From: Gigaspora margarita
Lineage: Eukaryota > Glomeromycota > Glomeromycetes > Diversisporales > Gigasporaceae
Assembly (NCBI GenBank): GCA_009809945.1
Contig: WTPW01000579.1
Coordinates: 116,647 to 180,646, forward strand
Reading direction: 5' to 3'
DNA length: 64,000 bases
Shown: piece by piece, positions 11,775 through 23,045 of the stretch
How the letters are laid out: each line of letters starts with the position of its first letter
How positions within the stretch are numbered: position 1 is the stretch's first letter
Notes under the pieces: model-generated
Databases searched by the model: none
Told to the model about the DNA's origin: nothing
The model's input: the letters and a program-made list of their open reading frames with translations, nothing else
Translations under genes and position numbers: made by a program

Positions 11775-12638
11775 ATGCCAAAAGCAATTTCTTCTCAAAA
11801 AACTTTAGCAAGACATTTCAATTTACAAGGAATAGATTCTACTAACTTACAACCAATCGCAATGCATAATTCTTCTTTACCTCAAAATGTTGAACCACAA
11901 AAACAAAAACTTGTTAGTCCTCCACCAACTTTAATTTTACCTTTTCCACCTCCAATAAATCCTGAAGATTTAATGAAAACTAGTAAACTTCCTTCCAAAC
12001 CACCAAATGCTTTCTTTATTTATCGTAAAGTATATACAAGAGAATTGGTTGCTCAAAATTTAAGATTTAAAATGACCGATGTATCTCCTTGGGTTTCGAT
12101 CTCTTGGAAACGTGAAACACCTGAAGTAAAAGATAAATATAAAGCAATCGCTAAAGAAGTACGTCAACTATACAAACAATTAAAATTAAACTCTAGTCAA
12201 CAAGTTGAGGATACCTCTAGTTCCGTTTGTGATTCAACTCCTTCATCAGGGTCTTCTTCTCCTCCACTTTCTGATAATCAATTTTTATCTTCATTATTTT
12301 GGATGTTACCAACAAATTCAAATTTTATTCAACTATCAGATTCACATTTATCGGATTCACATTTATCAGATTCACATCTTTCTGATTCACAATTATCGGA
12401 TTCATATTTATCTGATTCACATCTATCTGATTCTTTTGAATTTCCTACATCTCCTGAAAATTTTTCTTTATGGCACGATGATAATATTTTTCAAGCCAAT
12501 ATGTACGAAAGTGGAAATATTGACTTATCATATGAGTTTATAGATTTGGATTATTCACAATACCTTAACGAACATCTTGATGTTGAACAAACTTTGATAC
12601 AAAGTGAGGGGCTAGGTTGCATTACACCTTTCGAATAA
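11775..12638 (+). CDS. HMG-box transcription factor (MATA_HMG type)
   Basis: This encodes a 287-residue single-exon protein, expected to bind DNA in the nucleus. Residues about 71-138 form an HMG box starting KLPSKPPNAFFIYRK, with the PPNAFFIY core and the WKRETPEVKDKYKAIAKEV helix of the fungal MATA-HMG subgroup. The N-terminus is proline- and glutamine-rich. Residues about 187-220 are seven tandem LSDS(H/Q/Y) units encoded by 15-bp repeats, followed by an acidic, aromatic tail that could act in activation. ATG 11775 is the first in frame and follows an A-rich leader. AATAAA-like signals lie at about 12660-12675. The MATA-HMG family is greatly expanded in Rhizophagus, so a mating role cannot be assumed. 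Confidence 0.9.
   Translation: MPKAISSQKTLARHFNLQGIDSTNLQPIAMHNSSLPQNVEPQKQKLVSPPPTLILPFPPPINPEDLMKTSKLPSKPPNAFFIYRKVYTRELVAQNLRFKMTDVSPWVSISWKRETPEVKDKYKAIAKEVRQLYKQLKLNSSQQVEDTSSSVCDSTPSSGSSSPPLSDNQFLSSLFWMLPTNSNFIQLSDSHLSDSHLSDSHLSDSQLSDSYLSDSHLSDSFEFPTSPENFSLWHDDNIFQANMYESGNIDLSYEFIDLDYSQYLNEHLDVEQTLIQSEGLGCITPFE
12330..12431 (+). repeat. 15-bp coding minisatellite in the HMG gene
   Basis: Seven GATTCACATTTATCx units encode the LSDS(H/Q/Y) repeats. Synonymous differences between units (TCA, TCG, TCT) show the array is not newly copied, yet the amino-acid pattern is kept. Confidence 0.9.
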
Positions 12639-14264
12639 GGAAATTAAAATCACTTATAATAATAAACATAAATAAAATTAAGTTTTTTTTTTTTGGTTAT
12701 AAGTTAATATTTATTTAGTTAGCCTTTTGGTTTTTATTTTTAGTGTTTAGTTTATTAGTTTATTAGTTTATTAGTTTTTTAGTTATCACCACAACAATAC
12801 CCTTTTATATATTAACCATACAACTTATTAGTTGTTAAAAAAAAAAAAAAAAGAAAAAAAAATTATGCCAATTATTACAAATACTTCAAATACTTCAAAT
12901 ACTACAAATACTAGGATTAATAAGGAAATTCTTGCTTGTATATAGATATACGTTTTTAATAAATCACACATTTCATTTTCATTTTTGTAAATTTGTAATT
13001 AAAGTATAAATAAATTAAAATAAATTACGAATTTTAAAAAAGATTGTTGTTCTCTGTTTGGATTATCTTCTTCAATGGTTTTCTATATAAACACATTGCG
13101 CCTAAAAAAAAAAAAGTGAGCTGATTTTTTATTTATTTATTTTTTGTACAATTGTTTATGTTACTGCACAATGTTTACAAAAAGTGCCCAGTGAATGCCT
13201 TAATTGACAATCTATTACTGGTTAAAACTTTAGAAGCCACAAATTACTCCAATTTGGGTTGATCTGTTTGGGATTCTTTTACTGCACATGCTGTAACTGT
13301 AACAGGATCGTACATACTTTTTACACGTGATAGTTATTTATAACTATTTGTAAAATTTCTTTGAAATTAAAGCGCGAATGTTTAATGAATTTTATCTACT
13401 TTACGTTATTAAACAATGAACTTTTTTTGAATTAATAAAAGGAAAGACACGTGTATTATTTATAAATTATTGATGTTATCATGCATATTTCCACGTTTTC
13501 GTAATATTTCACAATCATTATTATAAATTTGAACTTTTTGGTTTAATATAAATATACTCATTCTTTTAAATTAACCAGTCAATCATTTATTTTGACACTT
13601 TTCTTTTATATAATCGATTTTTTTCTTGCCGCAGCACATGATAACCACCTAAGAAGTATCTAAAATCATGTTGCATTCAAAAGTTTTCATCTACAATACT
13701 ATATTTCTATGAATTTCCTTCTATTTACTTACTATAATATTTGAATATTATTGAATATTTCTTCTTCTATTTGCAGATTTATCGATAAAATTGATAAAAT
13801 AGATTATATATGAAAATTGAATCAGGATAAGGATAAACAAGTTAAATCACAATCAATTTTTGAAGAATTGTTTTAGAAATTTGAATCTATTACTGTATAT
13901 GCTGTGTTATTTAAAAAGCATATAATATACTGTACGTATTTGATTTATAAAAAATTCTTAAAATATTTTATTCATTATAAATTAAGATTGAGTATCTTAT
14001 CTATAGATTCTATAGCATTGTCACACCTAATATACTTTTCAACAATTAGTAAGTAAAAGTCACGTGTGCGTAAAAAAGTGTTATAACCGGTTACTTCTGA
14101 TTAGAAATTTCTATTATTGCCCATGTATGCAAATCAGAAAAATTAATGTATTTATATATATATCGTTATATGTGAATGCAAATGCAAATGAGATTTATTA
14201 TCCTTTATTTGAATTAAGAACTAACCTTTTTTATATAATAAATTAAATCAAAAATTCATTATTA

Positions 14265-14435
14265 ATCATAATATAATAAAATATAATAAAATATAATTAA
14301 ATATAATCAAATATAATTAAATATAATAAAATATAATTAAATATAATAAAATATAATAAATTATAATAAAATATAATAAAAATGTAATAAAAATATAATA
14401 ATATATAATAAAAATATAATAAAATATAATAAATA
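14265..14435. repeat. AAATATAATAAA simple repeat
   Basis: About 14 tandem copies of an 11-12 bp AT-only unit (AAATATAATAA / AAATATAATTA). Confidence 0.85.
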
Positions 14436-15071
14436 TGATTATTCTACGTAGTTATGTTACACGACTAGCAAAACTAGTTAATACTAACGGGAACAATCGG
14501 ATCGGAATATTATATCCGTCGTTTAACAAGATCTAAAATTTTGCCGAGGTGGCTTGCAAATAAGTTCCGCCACCAATGAAATGTGTTGACTTTTTATTTG
14601 TATTGCATATATGAACCTTATGTACAAAAAAAATTTTTATACGTAATACTATGTACATTGATAATCCGTCGTTTTTTTCCTATTGTTCCGAATTAAAATA
14701 TATATATGATAAAAAAAAAAATATTTAGTAAAGTAAAAAAAAACGCCACTGATCAATTCCATATCTGATAAGAATTAATAATTCCGAAAATTGAATTTTA
14801 TGTTACTTATTCATTATCACTTATCATTGTTTGTCTTTATATTATTTACTTTTTTAAGCATTAAGCTTGGTAAATCTTTTTTTTTTTATGTCATCATATG
14901 ATTTTAAACATTGTTATACTACAGATATCTTTCGCAGCCGTTATTTCTTTCTTTGTCTATTTCTCCATTTGTATCATTTCCCTTATTTGGTATATCGTAG
15001 ACTACATTGTTATACATGCCTAATTTGTTCATGCTTCATCGCATAGCCTTTGTAACGCATGTCGTTATTCG

Positions 15072-15128
15072 TACTTACGTACTTACTTGTACGTACGTAC
15101 GTACGTGTACGTACTTTTACGTACGTCT
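15072..15128. repeat. (ACGT)n simple repeat downstream of the HMG gene
   Basis: Several ACGTACGTACGT blocks are separated by CTT or TTT. It resembles the tract at 10938-10977 on the other side of the gene. Confidence 0.85.
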
Positions 15129-15733
15129 TGTGTAGCTGTAGATCTCAAGTATCTATTCATTACTCCCTTTTTTTTTCGTGTTCGATTTCTTCGTGGCTTA
15201 TTCTTTGTCAATTTTTTTCATATTTCGGATTAGTTGTACCGATTGTTATGAGGCGTGAAAGACTAATTAGTTATAGTGGTTTTATGTCTTGCGTAAGTCA
15301 ATTCTAAATTTAGTGACGGAGATTTTTCTAAAAGAACGCGCGTATCATATTTAAGAAAATTTTATAGTCGATCGTTTTTTTTGGTCGTGTGAAAAAAAAA
15401 AAATCTTAACGTATAATAATCAAATTTAGAATTTTTTATATATCTGATATAAATAACCTTAAAAATTTTTGTCGGTTTTTATCATGATAATAAAAAAAAA
15501 ATTAATTGATACTTTTATGTAATCGATTTACGAGAAAATATTTTTTACTGATTTCCTTTTTTATGGTAATTGTTTATTAACTACTTATAAAATCCTGTTT
15601 TTATGGCGTGATTCTAATAAAATATAATATACAGTTTCTTATTAATTATTATAAAATAATAGCTATCATATAATGATAATTATGTATATATATATATATA
15701 TACTGTAAAAAAAAAAATAATAATAATTGTTTT

Positions 15734-15857
15734 CCAGGTCGGAATCCTGGTCGGCTGGATCGGAATTGATATAAAAAATGCCTGGTTAATAATTTTTTTA
15801 TAAAACCTGCTAACTACTGTGGCTAATTGCCGACCTAGCTCCGATGCATCCGACCAG
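15734..15857. mobile_element. Short MITE with GGTCGGA motifs
   Basis: Ends CCAGGTCGGAATCCTGGTCG and, as reverse complement, CTGGTCGGATGCATCGGAG share the GGTCGGA motif. It is flanked by ATTGTTTT and ATTCTTTT (7 of 8 match; 15726-15733 and 15858-15865). It is 124 bp long and noncoding. Confidence 0.6.
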
Positions 15858-15865
15858 ATTCTTTT

Positions 15866-16426
15866 ATAAAAAATCTTTTTTATAGCAGATAAGTTTTTAC
15901 AAAGTTACTAATTAGATTTTCTTAAAAAAAAAAAAAAATTGTTTATATAAAGAGCTTTAGCATTTTAAATGATTCAATTTTAATATTTTAATATTCATTA
16001 GAGGTTTTACACCTATTATATGTTTTTATCAATTTTTACATGTTTTGTACGTATATAAAATTTTTACCAATTTTTTATTATTATAGTATTTAGGGTTAGA
16101 GTTTGGTTTGGGTTTAGGATGAGTTTTCGAGAACGTAGAGCATTTTTATTTAAAGTACTGCATACTATTTAATTAGCTAACTTTTAAAATAAGATAATAA
16201 AATACCATAGGTGCGTTTTAGTAAAAGTCTTCATATTAATGTTAAATAAGATAAAACTTTTTTATTATCAAGGATCTTTTTTAAAAACAACTATGATTAA
16301 TCAATCATTTTGTGTAATTTACATTTTAGTTTATGTAAGTTGCAATGTAAGTTACAAAGAATAAAATCATGATAACATGCATAGTTTTATGAAAAGTAAA
16401 AATGTTTGTGCAAATTCATGCGAAAC
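15866..16426. other. AT-rich sequence with a repeat also seen at 55.4 kb
   Basis: No gene is seen. The segment at about 16080-16190 (TTAGGGTTAGAG ... GTAGAGCATTTTTA ... GCATACTA) is similar to the reverse complement of the tandem unit at 55392-55550, so it belongs to a dispersed repeat. Confidence 0.5.
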
Positions 16427-17174
16427 TAATGTTGTTAGCTGAAATTGTTTTGAGCTTGTAGAAATATTTCGACATTTGATATTTAGTCTGTCGAAATTCT
16501 AAAATGATGCCGAAAAAATTCTAAAAATAATGCCGAAATTCTAAATAATGTCGAAATGTCTAAATAATGTCAAAATATCTAAATTAAAAAAATATATATA
16601 TATACAGTATATAAACTTATTTATTAGCAAGTATTCGAACTTGTTTATTTTGTGGATTTCACGCTACCTTAAAGTAGATTTGATCCAAAAACGGTTAATT
16701 GCCTCTATCAAGCAGGCTTGAATCTGTATTGTATTGTATTATTGCTTCAAAGCTTGAATCAGTCTATTTGATATATGCTGTAACTCGCATATATTTATGA
16801 ATAATATATACGTATTTGAAATATACATTATATTTATGAATAATATATATGTATGCGAAATATACATTCATTTCTTTATTAAACATTCAAGTTATTAAAC
16901 TTTGATTATAAATATAATTTATTAATATTTAGATAAAAGTTTATTATATATACGTAGTACAATAGAATTTATACAATTTTTATTATAATTTTATTTTATC
17001 ACTAATTTAGACAATTGGTCATATATTATTTATTTAGCCAACTATTTAGACATTTAGTCAAATTTAGAATTTCGACATTTTGGCAAAAAATGATGTCATA
17101 TTGAAATTTATATTTTCGACAAATAAAATTGTCTAAATATTTGACTAAATAGGGTATTTCGGCTAACAACATTA
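16427..17174. mobile_element. hAT-type non-autonomous element with GTCGAAAT motifs
   Basis: A perfect 13-bp terminal inverted repeat TAATGTTGTTAGC is flanked by a perfect 8-bp duplication TGCGAAAC (16419-16426 and 17175-17182). Subterminal zones hold repeated motifs: on the left, copies of CTAAATAATGTCGAAAT and relatives; on the right, the inverted forms (ATTTCGACATTTTGGC, GTCTAAATATTTGACTAAAT). The 748-bp interior is noncoding. Confidence 0.88.
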
Positions 17175-17840
17175 TGCGAAACCTTACTTTTTAATCTAAA
17201 ACTATATATTTTGTAACTTCTAAATCTGTTTGTGATTTACTGTTAGCTAAATATCTTTGGTCAATTTTTATCATTTGTCCCAGAATTTATGAGAACAGTT
17301 GTAATGCTGGCCATGTTTATCATAATTCCGACCGGCATTAAATCTATATATTTGTAAATTACCTAAGAATCATTTAATTTACGATGTAAGTTACAAATGT
17401 AAATTACGTTGTCAGTTAAATTATCCCAACCCTAAAAACAACCAACTACATAGTAACTTTATAACTTAATAAATTTACTGGTTAGTTTTTTAAAAAGTCT
17501 CTTGTATTAGTGATTTGAAAAATTAATCACAAATTATATAATAATATTTTATAGTAGTACAAAATCACTATAGGTGCGTTTTATAATAAATGTAAATTTT
17601 AATTATATAAAAGTAACTTGTTAAAACTTTTTTTTTTGGTTCTAGTAGATTTGCCAATAACTAAGCTAACCTTAACTTATATTAAACTAAAATTTTATTA
17701 TTAAAATATTTGTTGGTGAAATTGATTAATACCATTTTTTTTAATTAATATAAATAAAAAAAAGCGATATAATGAATTTATTTAAAATAATATAGCAAGT
17801 TTATTTTTAACAAATATTTTTTTAAAAGGAAAAAATTATA

Positions 17841-18031
17841 GATGGAGACTCAGCGACCCTATATATAGCAGCCAATCATATTTAGTGTTAGTAAAATTCT
17901 TTTTTATTTTTTATTAAAAAAATTAGAAAGTTTATAGCTAATTTTAATTAAAAAGCTATTATCTGTTATATAGTCACATGCTCAATTTTGATTGGCTATT
18001 CATATAGGGTCGCCATGGCGATCTGTCTCCA
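17841..18031. mobile_element. Small TIR element (GATGGAGAC ends)
   Basis: Inverted ends share TGGAGAC, GCGACCCTATAT and AGCCAATCA blocks, about 40 bp per side. TA lies at or next to both ends, which suggests a Tc1/mariner-type MITE, but the exact termini are uncertain by 1-2 bp. Confidence 0.6.
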
Positions 18032-18483
18032 TAAAATAACACCATTTATATTTTCTATATAAATTTTATACTTAATACAATAATCAAAAGCTTGTAAAAC
18101 AGAGTTTTGTAAGCATAAAAAATACTAAAAAAGAAAAGAAAAAGAAAATAAATAAAAGACAAAATAAAATCTGATTTATTGTAAATTTTTTTAAAATCTA
18201 ATAGTTTTAGTTTTAATACCTTTTACTTATTTCTATTCATTTTTGCTTATTTCTATGCTTTTGCTTATTTCTATTCATTCCTACTTACTGTATTTCAAAA
18301 AAAAACTATCTACTGTATAAATCATGATTGCAAGTAGATTCAAAAGAATAATTGGTTTAGAAATCATCTGGGCATGAGATTGATTTTTAGTATAGGACAA
18401 ATTCGTAATAATTACATAATTTTGATTTTGATTGGTTCAGAATTTAAAGATCTTATTTGAAAGCATTATAAATTATCACTAGC

Positions 18484-18676
18484 TAGTGATGGGCATCACG
18501 CGGGATCCCGCGCGTGATCCATCACGTGATGCGCGGGATAATTCGGGCCAATACCATAATTCCAGCCGAAATTTACATAATTCCGGTAAACAATCCCGCG
18601 AATCACGCGCGGATCACGCGCGGGATCCCGCATCCCGCGCGGGATTTTTGGAAAAACTGCAAATTGCCCATCACTA
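18484..18676. mobile_element. GC-rich hAT-type MITE of GGGATCACGCG repeats
   Basis: The terminal inverted repeat is TAGTGATGGGCA (12 bp, perfect), with a perfect 8-bp duplication TCACTAGC (18476-18483 and 18677-18684). The 193-bp interior is made of inverted and tandem CGCGGGATC / GATCACGCG motifs, far more GC-rich than the surroundings. Frames read across it (18486-18683, 18514-18714) are repeat artefacts. Confidence 0.9.
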
Positions 18677-18720
18677 TCACTAGCGAAGTCAAATCGGCCA
18701 GTAAAATCAAATAATGATTA

Positions 18721-18839
18721 CCTTCAGTATTGTCGCGAAATAACACCCAGGTGTATAATTTTGAATTTTGGCCTAAATTAAGCTTAATTCGGGCCATTAA
18801 TCGAAATAACGTCCATGACATTATTTCGCGAAAATACGG
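18721..18839. mobile_element. TA-flanked MITE with TCGCGAAATAA motifs
   Basis: Ends CCTTCAGTATTGTCGCGAAA and, as reverse complement, CCGTATTTTCGCGAAA are flanked by TA (18719-18720, 18840-18841). Three TCGAAATAA / TTATTTCG motifs lie inside. Similar GCGCGAAATAACG strings occur near 44850-45130. Confidence 0.6.
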
Positions 18840-19299
18840 TATCATAAATAAGCACCTATCGTATCAATAATAAATATGTTGATTGTACGTCCAATATTCA
18901 ATTAATTACTATCGTAATTGCTTGATAAATAATATATATATATATGATATATACCTTTACCAAGTACATACTTATTAAATAAAACAAAAAATAGTATATC
19001 ATGAAAAAATGACATTTATTGTCTATTTGAAGCCTATGTATATATATTTTTATTAACCTCACTCTGTATCATGATTTCTTCCTTTGCGCCATCCATTTGT
19101 CTATTATTATGCAAACTAAATATTAACACTTATAAATCCGTTTATTTTTTGAAGGGATTATTTATTGTCGGATTTTGGATTGCGGATTTTCTGGGTAAAT
19201 TCTTTTTGAAGTATGCTAAGTATTGTTGGCCAGCAAACTTAACTTGACATGAAAAAAGGTTCTGAATACATGAAATTGCTTAAGAATTCAACCTACAGA

Positions 19300-19622
19300 A
19301 AACGCTACATTTCAACTATCATGCGTGTTGACAAGGGTCAACGGATCGAAAGAAATCGTCAGGGTTACACTCCATGTGTCACAACCCCAACCCCAATCAG
19401 GCATGGGTAATAAAAAAGCCACCGACCACAGTATATAAAGAACCGACGAGACGATACACTTTCCCCTTCAAAAAATAGTTTCTGGCGACAAAAATTTTCT
19501 CGACCGAACCCTTCCCATCACATACAGTAGTCTCCTGATTCTGCCATTTTCATATTTAACAAGCGGCCTGCTTTGAACAGGCGGGAAACCACCGGCTGAT
19601 GCTGCCTCTCGCTCGTTCTACT
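19300..19622 (+). promoter_or_regulatory. GC-richer island with TATA-like box, possible gene 5' end
   Basis: This stretch is clearly less A/T-rich than its surroundings. It contains TATATAAAG at 19432-19440, then a pyrimidine-rich leader-like tract. A short frame enters the hAT insertion site (AACFEQAGNHRLMLPLARST before 19630). Whether this is a real promoter and first exon is an inference; no product was recognised. Confidence 0.35.
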
Positions 19623-19749
19623 GTTACGATCAGGGGTACCGAAAAATTAGTTACAATTAAATTTTTTCTTATATATGCACAATGCAATCAATTAAAAATT
19701 ACATAATAATAATTGAAACCCAATTAAAGTAAAATAATTGCAATTAATT

Positions 19750-19940
19750 NNNNNNNNNNNNNNNNNNNNNNNNNNNNNNNNNNNNNNNNNNNNNNNNNNN
19801 NNNNNNNNNNNNNNNNNNNNNNNNNNNNNNNNNNNNNNNNNNNNNNNNNNNNNNNNNNNNNNNNNNNNNNNNNNNNNNNNNNNNNNNNNNNNNNNNNNNN
19901 NNNNNNNNNNNNNNNNNNNNNNNNNNNNNNNNNNNNNNNN
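19750..19940. other. Assembly gap (191 N)
   Basis: Undetermined bases inside the 3' part of the hAT element. Confidence 0.99.
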
Positions 19941-20123
19941 CTTTAAATTTAGCAGTTTTTCCGCTTCCGGTTACGCTGACCAAAGATTGGAATGCATAAA
20001 GTTTAAATTTAAATGTTCTATTCTCGATAAAATTAAAATCAAATTAATCAGATATACTGTAATTGTCCTTAACATTAATACTATAACAGTAACTATTAAA
20101 CCGTAATTTATACTATAAAAACT

Positions 20124-22453
20124 TCATTGTTTTATCTGGTGAATATCAAGGATCGACCACATTTTACTGTTCGTTCTAAGCAGCAAAATGTTCTCCAATG
20201 TATGTGGGTCAGGAGACTTCCTCCAGTCCGTATAATAGTATTTGACAAGTGAAACAAACGTTCTACTGCATTGGATGCGGAGGAATGACGTTCATATCCA
20301 TGTGTCTTGATTTTTCAAGTTTTCGTTTCTTTGCAACCCGATTCTTCATAGTTATAGGTTCATTTTCTATCGGTTGCATACTTTGGTCTACAATAAATGA
20401 TTGTAGTTTTTGTTTTTCAGAAGATGTTAGCACAGATTCCTGTTTGCGCAAAACTTTGACTACAACTTCTTTGAAAGAAGGATCTTGAATTACTGATGCA
20501 TTTTTTCCTAATCGGCACTCTAAATCAGGATGTTCTATCAACAAATCAAAGTAAGCGCAAACATCATCTAAATTCATAGACTCATTCTGAATCATTAGTT
20601 GCTTCTGAAAAATAATTAAGTTGATCAATGAACCTGTTTATTTCATTAAGATCCAATTGCTCCACCAATGAAATATCATGACAAGAAAATCTGTTAGATT
20701 GAGTGATATACAGAATAAGCTCTTTGCATCGTTCGATCATTTTTGCAACACTCATCCAACGGGGTGCATTGTCCAACACTGGTTTCAAATCTGTTACTTT
20801 TGCAAGTTTTCCCACGATTTTTGTAATCATGTACACACGCACGAATTTGGTTAACAAGTGTGATTGAGGAATTAATGAAATCATTTACCGCCAAATTTAG
20901 GCGATGTGATGCACATCCAACAAGTGGGAAATTTAAATCATTGGCAATATTTTTATTAGTACTGCAATTGTCACCTGAGAGAAATAAAACATTTTTAACA
21001 CCTTTGTTGTATAATTCCAGAACATCCTTGAAAATCTTAATATGTACATCGTTGGGCGATCTTCAAAGGGTGAAAATGCTAGCAAAACTAAATTTCTAGA
21101 TTCATAGACTGTTTGATAAATACCAAACAATCCAATAAAGTGAATACCATATTGTTCATCCACCCATCAAACATAATTCCAATCTTTTCAGGTAAAGTAT
21201 TTTTAATCTTTCCCGTACAATATTTGCTAAACTATTGAGATATTTGCTAATTGTCGAAGCATCCAACTTTGAAAGACCAGTGTGCAAGACAAAATCAGGA
21301 TTTTCGCATGCATTTAGAGATAGTTGGCACTTTACGATTAAACTCACCCAATCGAAAATATTACACACATTAGTATCATAGTTAAACAGTGATGGTAAAT
21401 GACCTGGTCATTTGCAAATTTTTCAAATGACCTCAAATGACCCTGAAATGATCGTTCATTAACGGTCATCTCAATTTTGGGTCATTTAGAAATGACTCGT
21501 GACCAAATGACCGAGGTCATTTGAGGGTCATTTAGTCATTGGGCCATCGTGCATATAGAGTTTGTATCCCATATCTAATATATTTTACATAGATTGACCA
21601 ACTTTAACTGCATAACGAGTAATGCATACGTATAGGTTTCGAAGTAAGCTTGGTTGGGCTAGGTATTTGTAGACTCACCGATAAAAGTTTATATGCCCGG
21701 TCCAACCTAAGAATGGTAAATAATTCGATCGTTTGATCGAAATTTAAATGAATCCAAGGTATCAAATCATGTCAAGATCATTTTGATTATTAAGTTCATT
21801 TAGGTCATTGGCATATAAAATAATTTGATTGGTCGAATTGCTCATATAAAAAGTTATCAAACTTTATTACTTTCCTTATCGGTAATCTTAGCTATATATT
21901 AAAGTTCAAATTTTACTAAGTCAATTAATATTTATGTCTTAAGTAAGCTGTTCGAAATATGCAATTTATTATTTCGAACAACTTTGCTTAAGACATAAAT
22001 ATTAATTGACTTATAGCTACAATTATTGATTATGTTTTGATTTTGAGTTTTGATTTGTTTGGCGGTCAATTCTGATTGGCTATAGAGCATTAGAATATTA
22101 ACCAACATATGTTAAATGACCTTCTAGGTCATTTGAGCCTCGAAATGACCCAATGACTAGTCATTTGTCATTTGGGTCATTTGGGTCATTTCAGGTCATT
22201 TACCATCACTGTAGTTAAAAGCTTATCATGGGAGAGGTAGTATTTCCAAGATATTGTTGGTAAATTGACTTGAAGTTTTCGTGCTTAACATCTAAATGAT
22301 TCATTAAATTCGTGTAGCCAGTTCCCTTTTTTGAGTTATTGGTTGTGACCTTGGAGGACATAAATTACATTGATATTTGCCATCGTCCATGGGTTTAAAA
22401 AAGGTCTCAGCGTGACACTTGTTCGAAACTTTTGTGCTCATTGAAATAGACAT
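20124..22453 (-). pseudogene. hAT transposase (BED zinc finger, RNase H-like), decayed
   Basis: Minus-strand pieces follow the hAT order. First comes a BED-type finger (YQCNLC near 22355, NHLDVKH near 22290). Next is the RNase H-like core with the first catalytic aspartate in IMFDGW (about 21175), the second in LSGDNCSTN (about 20975) and the GCASHRLNLAV motif (about 20910). A RWMSVAKMIERCKEL segment follows at about 20750, and the C-terminal dimerisation motif SASNAVERLF lies at about 20265-20295. Several frameshifts and stops break the frame, and the MITE at 21387-22211 splits it between the BED and catalytic parts. It would have moved its own element and possibly MITEs with matching ends. 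Confidence 0.85.
21387..22211. mobile_element. hAT-type MITE with AAATGACC arrays (copy 1)
   Basis: It begins CAGTGATGGTAAATGACC and ends with the inverse (GGTCATTTACCATCACTG). A perfect 8-bp duplication TAGTTAAA flanks it (21379-21386, 22212-22219). The first 150 bp and last 100 bp are arrays of AAATGACC in both orientations. The middle holds a separate inverted repeat (about 21917-22012, arms including TTAATATTTATGTCTTAAG). It is inserted within the decayed hAT transposase gene. Confidence 0.92.
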
Positions 22454-22777
22454 TTTAAGTGTTGCTTTGATATATGTATCTTCGAAAAGAATGGTTTGCA
22501 CGATTTGTAAATTTTAAGGTATTAAAAAAAAAAGAATCATTTAATTTATTTCTTTAAATCATTACGTATGTTATTTTTTTTTAAAACTATCATCAAGATC
22601 AACGAATATACACATATATTATGCTTTTATTACATATTTTATGCAAATCTTAAAAATTGTAATTAATTGTTTCATTGTAATCGCGCCACCAATCAATTAA
22701 TTGAGGGTCGGGTAATTGCAATTAATTGTCTCCACAATTAACAATTCGTTAGGCCTGGTTACGATGATACCTGGCGC

Positions 22778-23037
22778 CAGTGATGTACATGGACAGTCGT
22801 GGACATGAGTTTGGACAGTTTTGGACATTTTCAAGCAAAAAAATAAATTGAAATTACTTAAAATTTTATTATGACAACATGATTTAAAATTAAGTTAAAA
22901 AGATTTATCACTAAATTTTACATATAATTGTATATTTTTTAATAATATATACTTTATTATAAGATGTATGGACACTATGGACACTGGACATGGACAAGCC
23001 AAAAAAAGGTATGGACATAGTAAACACGACATCATTG
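22778..23037. mobile_element. hAT-type MITE with TGGACA motifs
   Basis: Termini CAGTGATGTACA and, as reverse complement, CAATGATGTCGT are flanked by CCTGGCGC and CCTGGCAT (6 of 8; 22770-22777, 23038-23045). TGGACA recurs at least nine times, clustered near both ends. It lies 20 bp from the end of the hAT element. Confidence 0.75.
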
Positions 23038-23045
23038 CCTGGCAT

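Larger units (their letters stand above)
12660..15733. other. Low-complexity intergenic region downstream of the HMG gene
   Basis: No gene is supported. It contains A/T homopolymers, an AAATATAATAA-type repeat at 14265-14435, and a (ACGT)n tract at 15072-15128. Frames at 14064-14246 and 15059-15307 lie in this repetitive sequence and are probably chance. Confidence 0.5.
19631..22757 (-). mobile_element. hAT transposon with intact target duplication
   Basis: Termini CAGGGGTACCGAAAAATT and, as reverse complement, CAGGCCTAACGAATTG form short imperfect inverted repeats. A perfect 8-bp duplication GTTACGAT flanks them (19623-19630 and 22758-22765), the hAT signature. TAATTGCAATTAATT blocks occur near both ends. 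It carries a minus-strand transposase gene (20124-22453), one assembly gap (19750-19940) and a nested MITE (21387-22211). Without the nested copy it is about 2.3 kb. Confidence 0.9.

Noticed and set aside
12205-12543. 112-codon frame rich in IHIYLIH
   Set aside because: It is a shadow of the HMG gene repeat in another frame.
18486-18845. Arg/Asp-rich frames on both strands
   Set aside because: They translate the CGCGGGATC repeat of a MITE with its own target duplication.
19738-20106. Open frame across the first gap
   Set aside because: It is open only because the gap has no called bases; the real transposase lies on the other strand.
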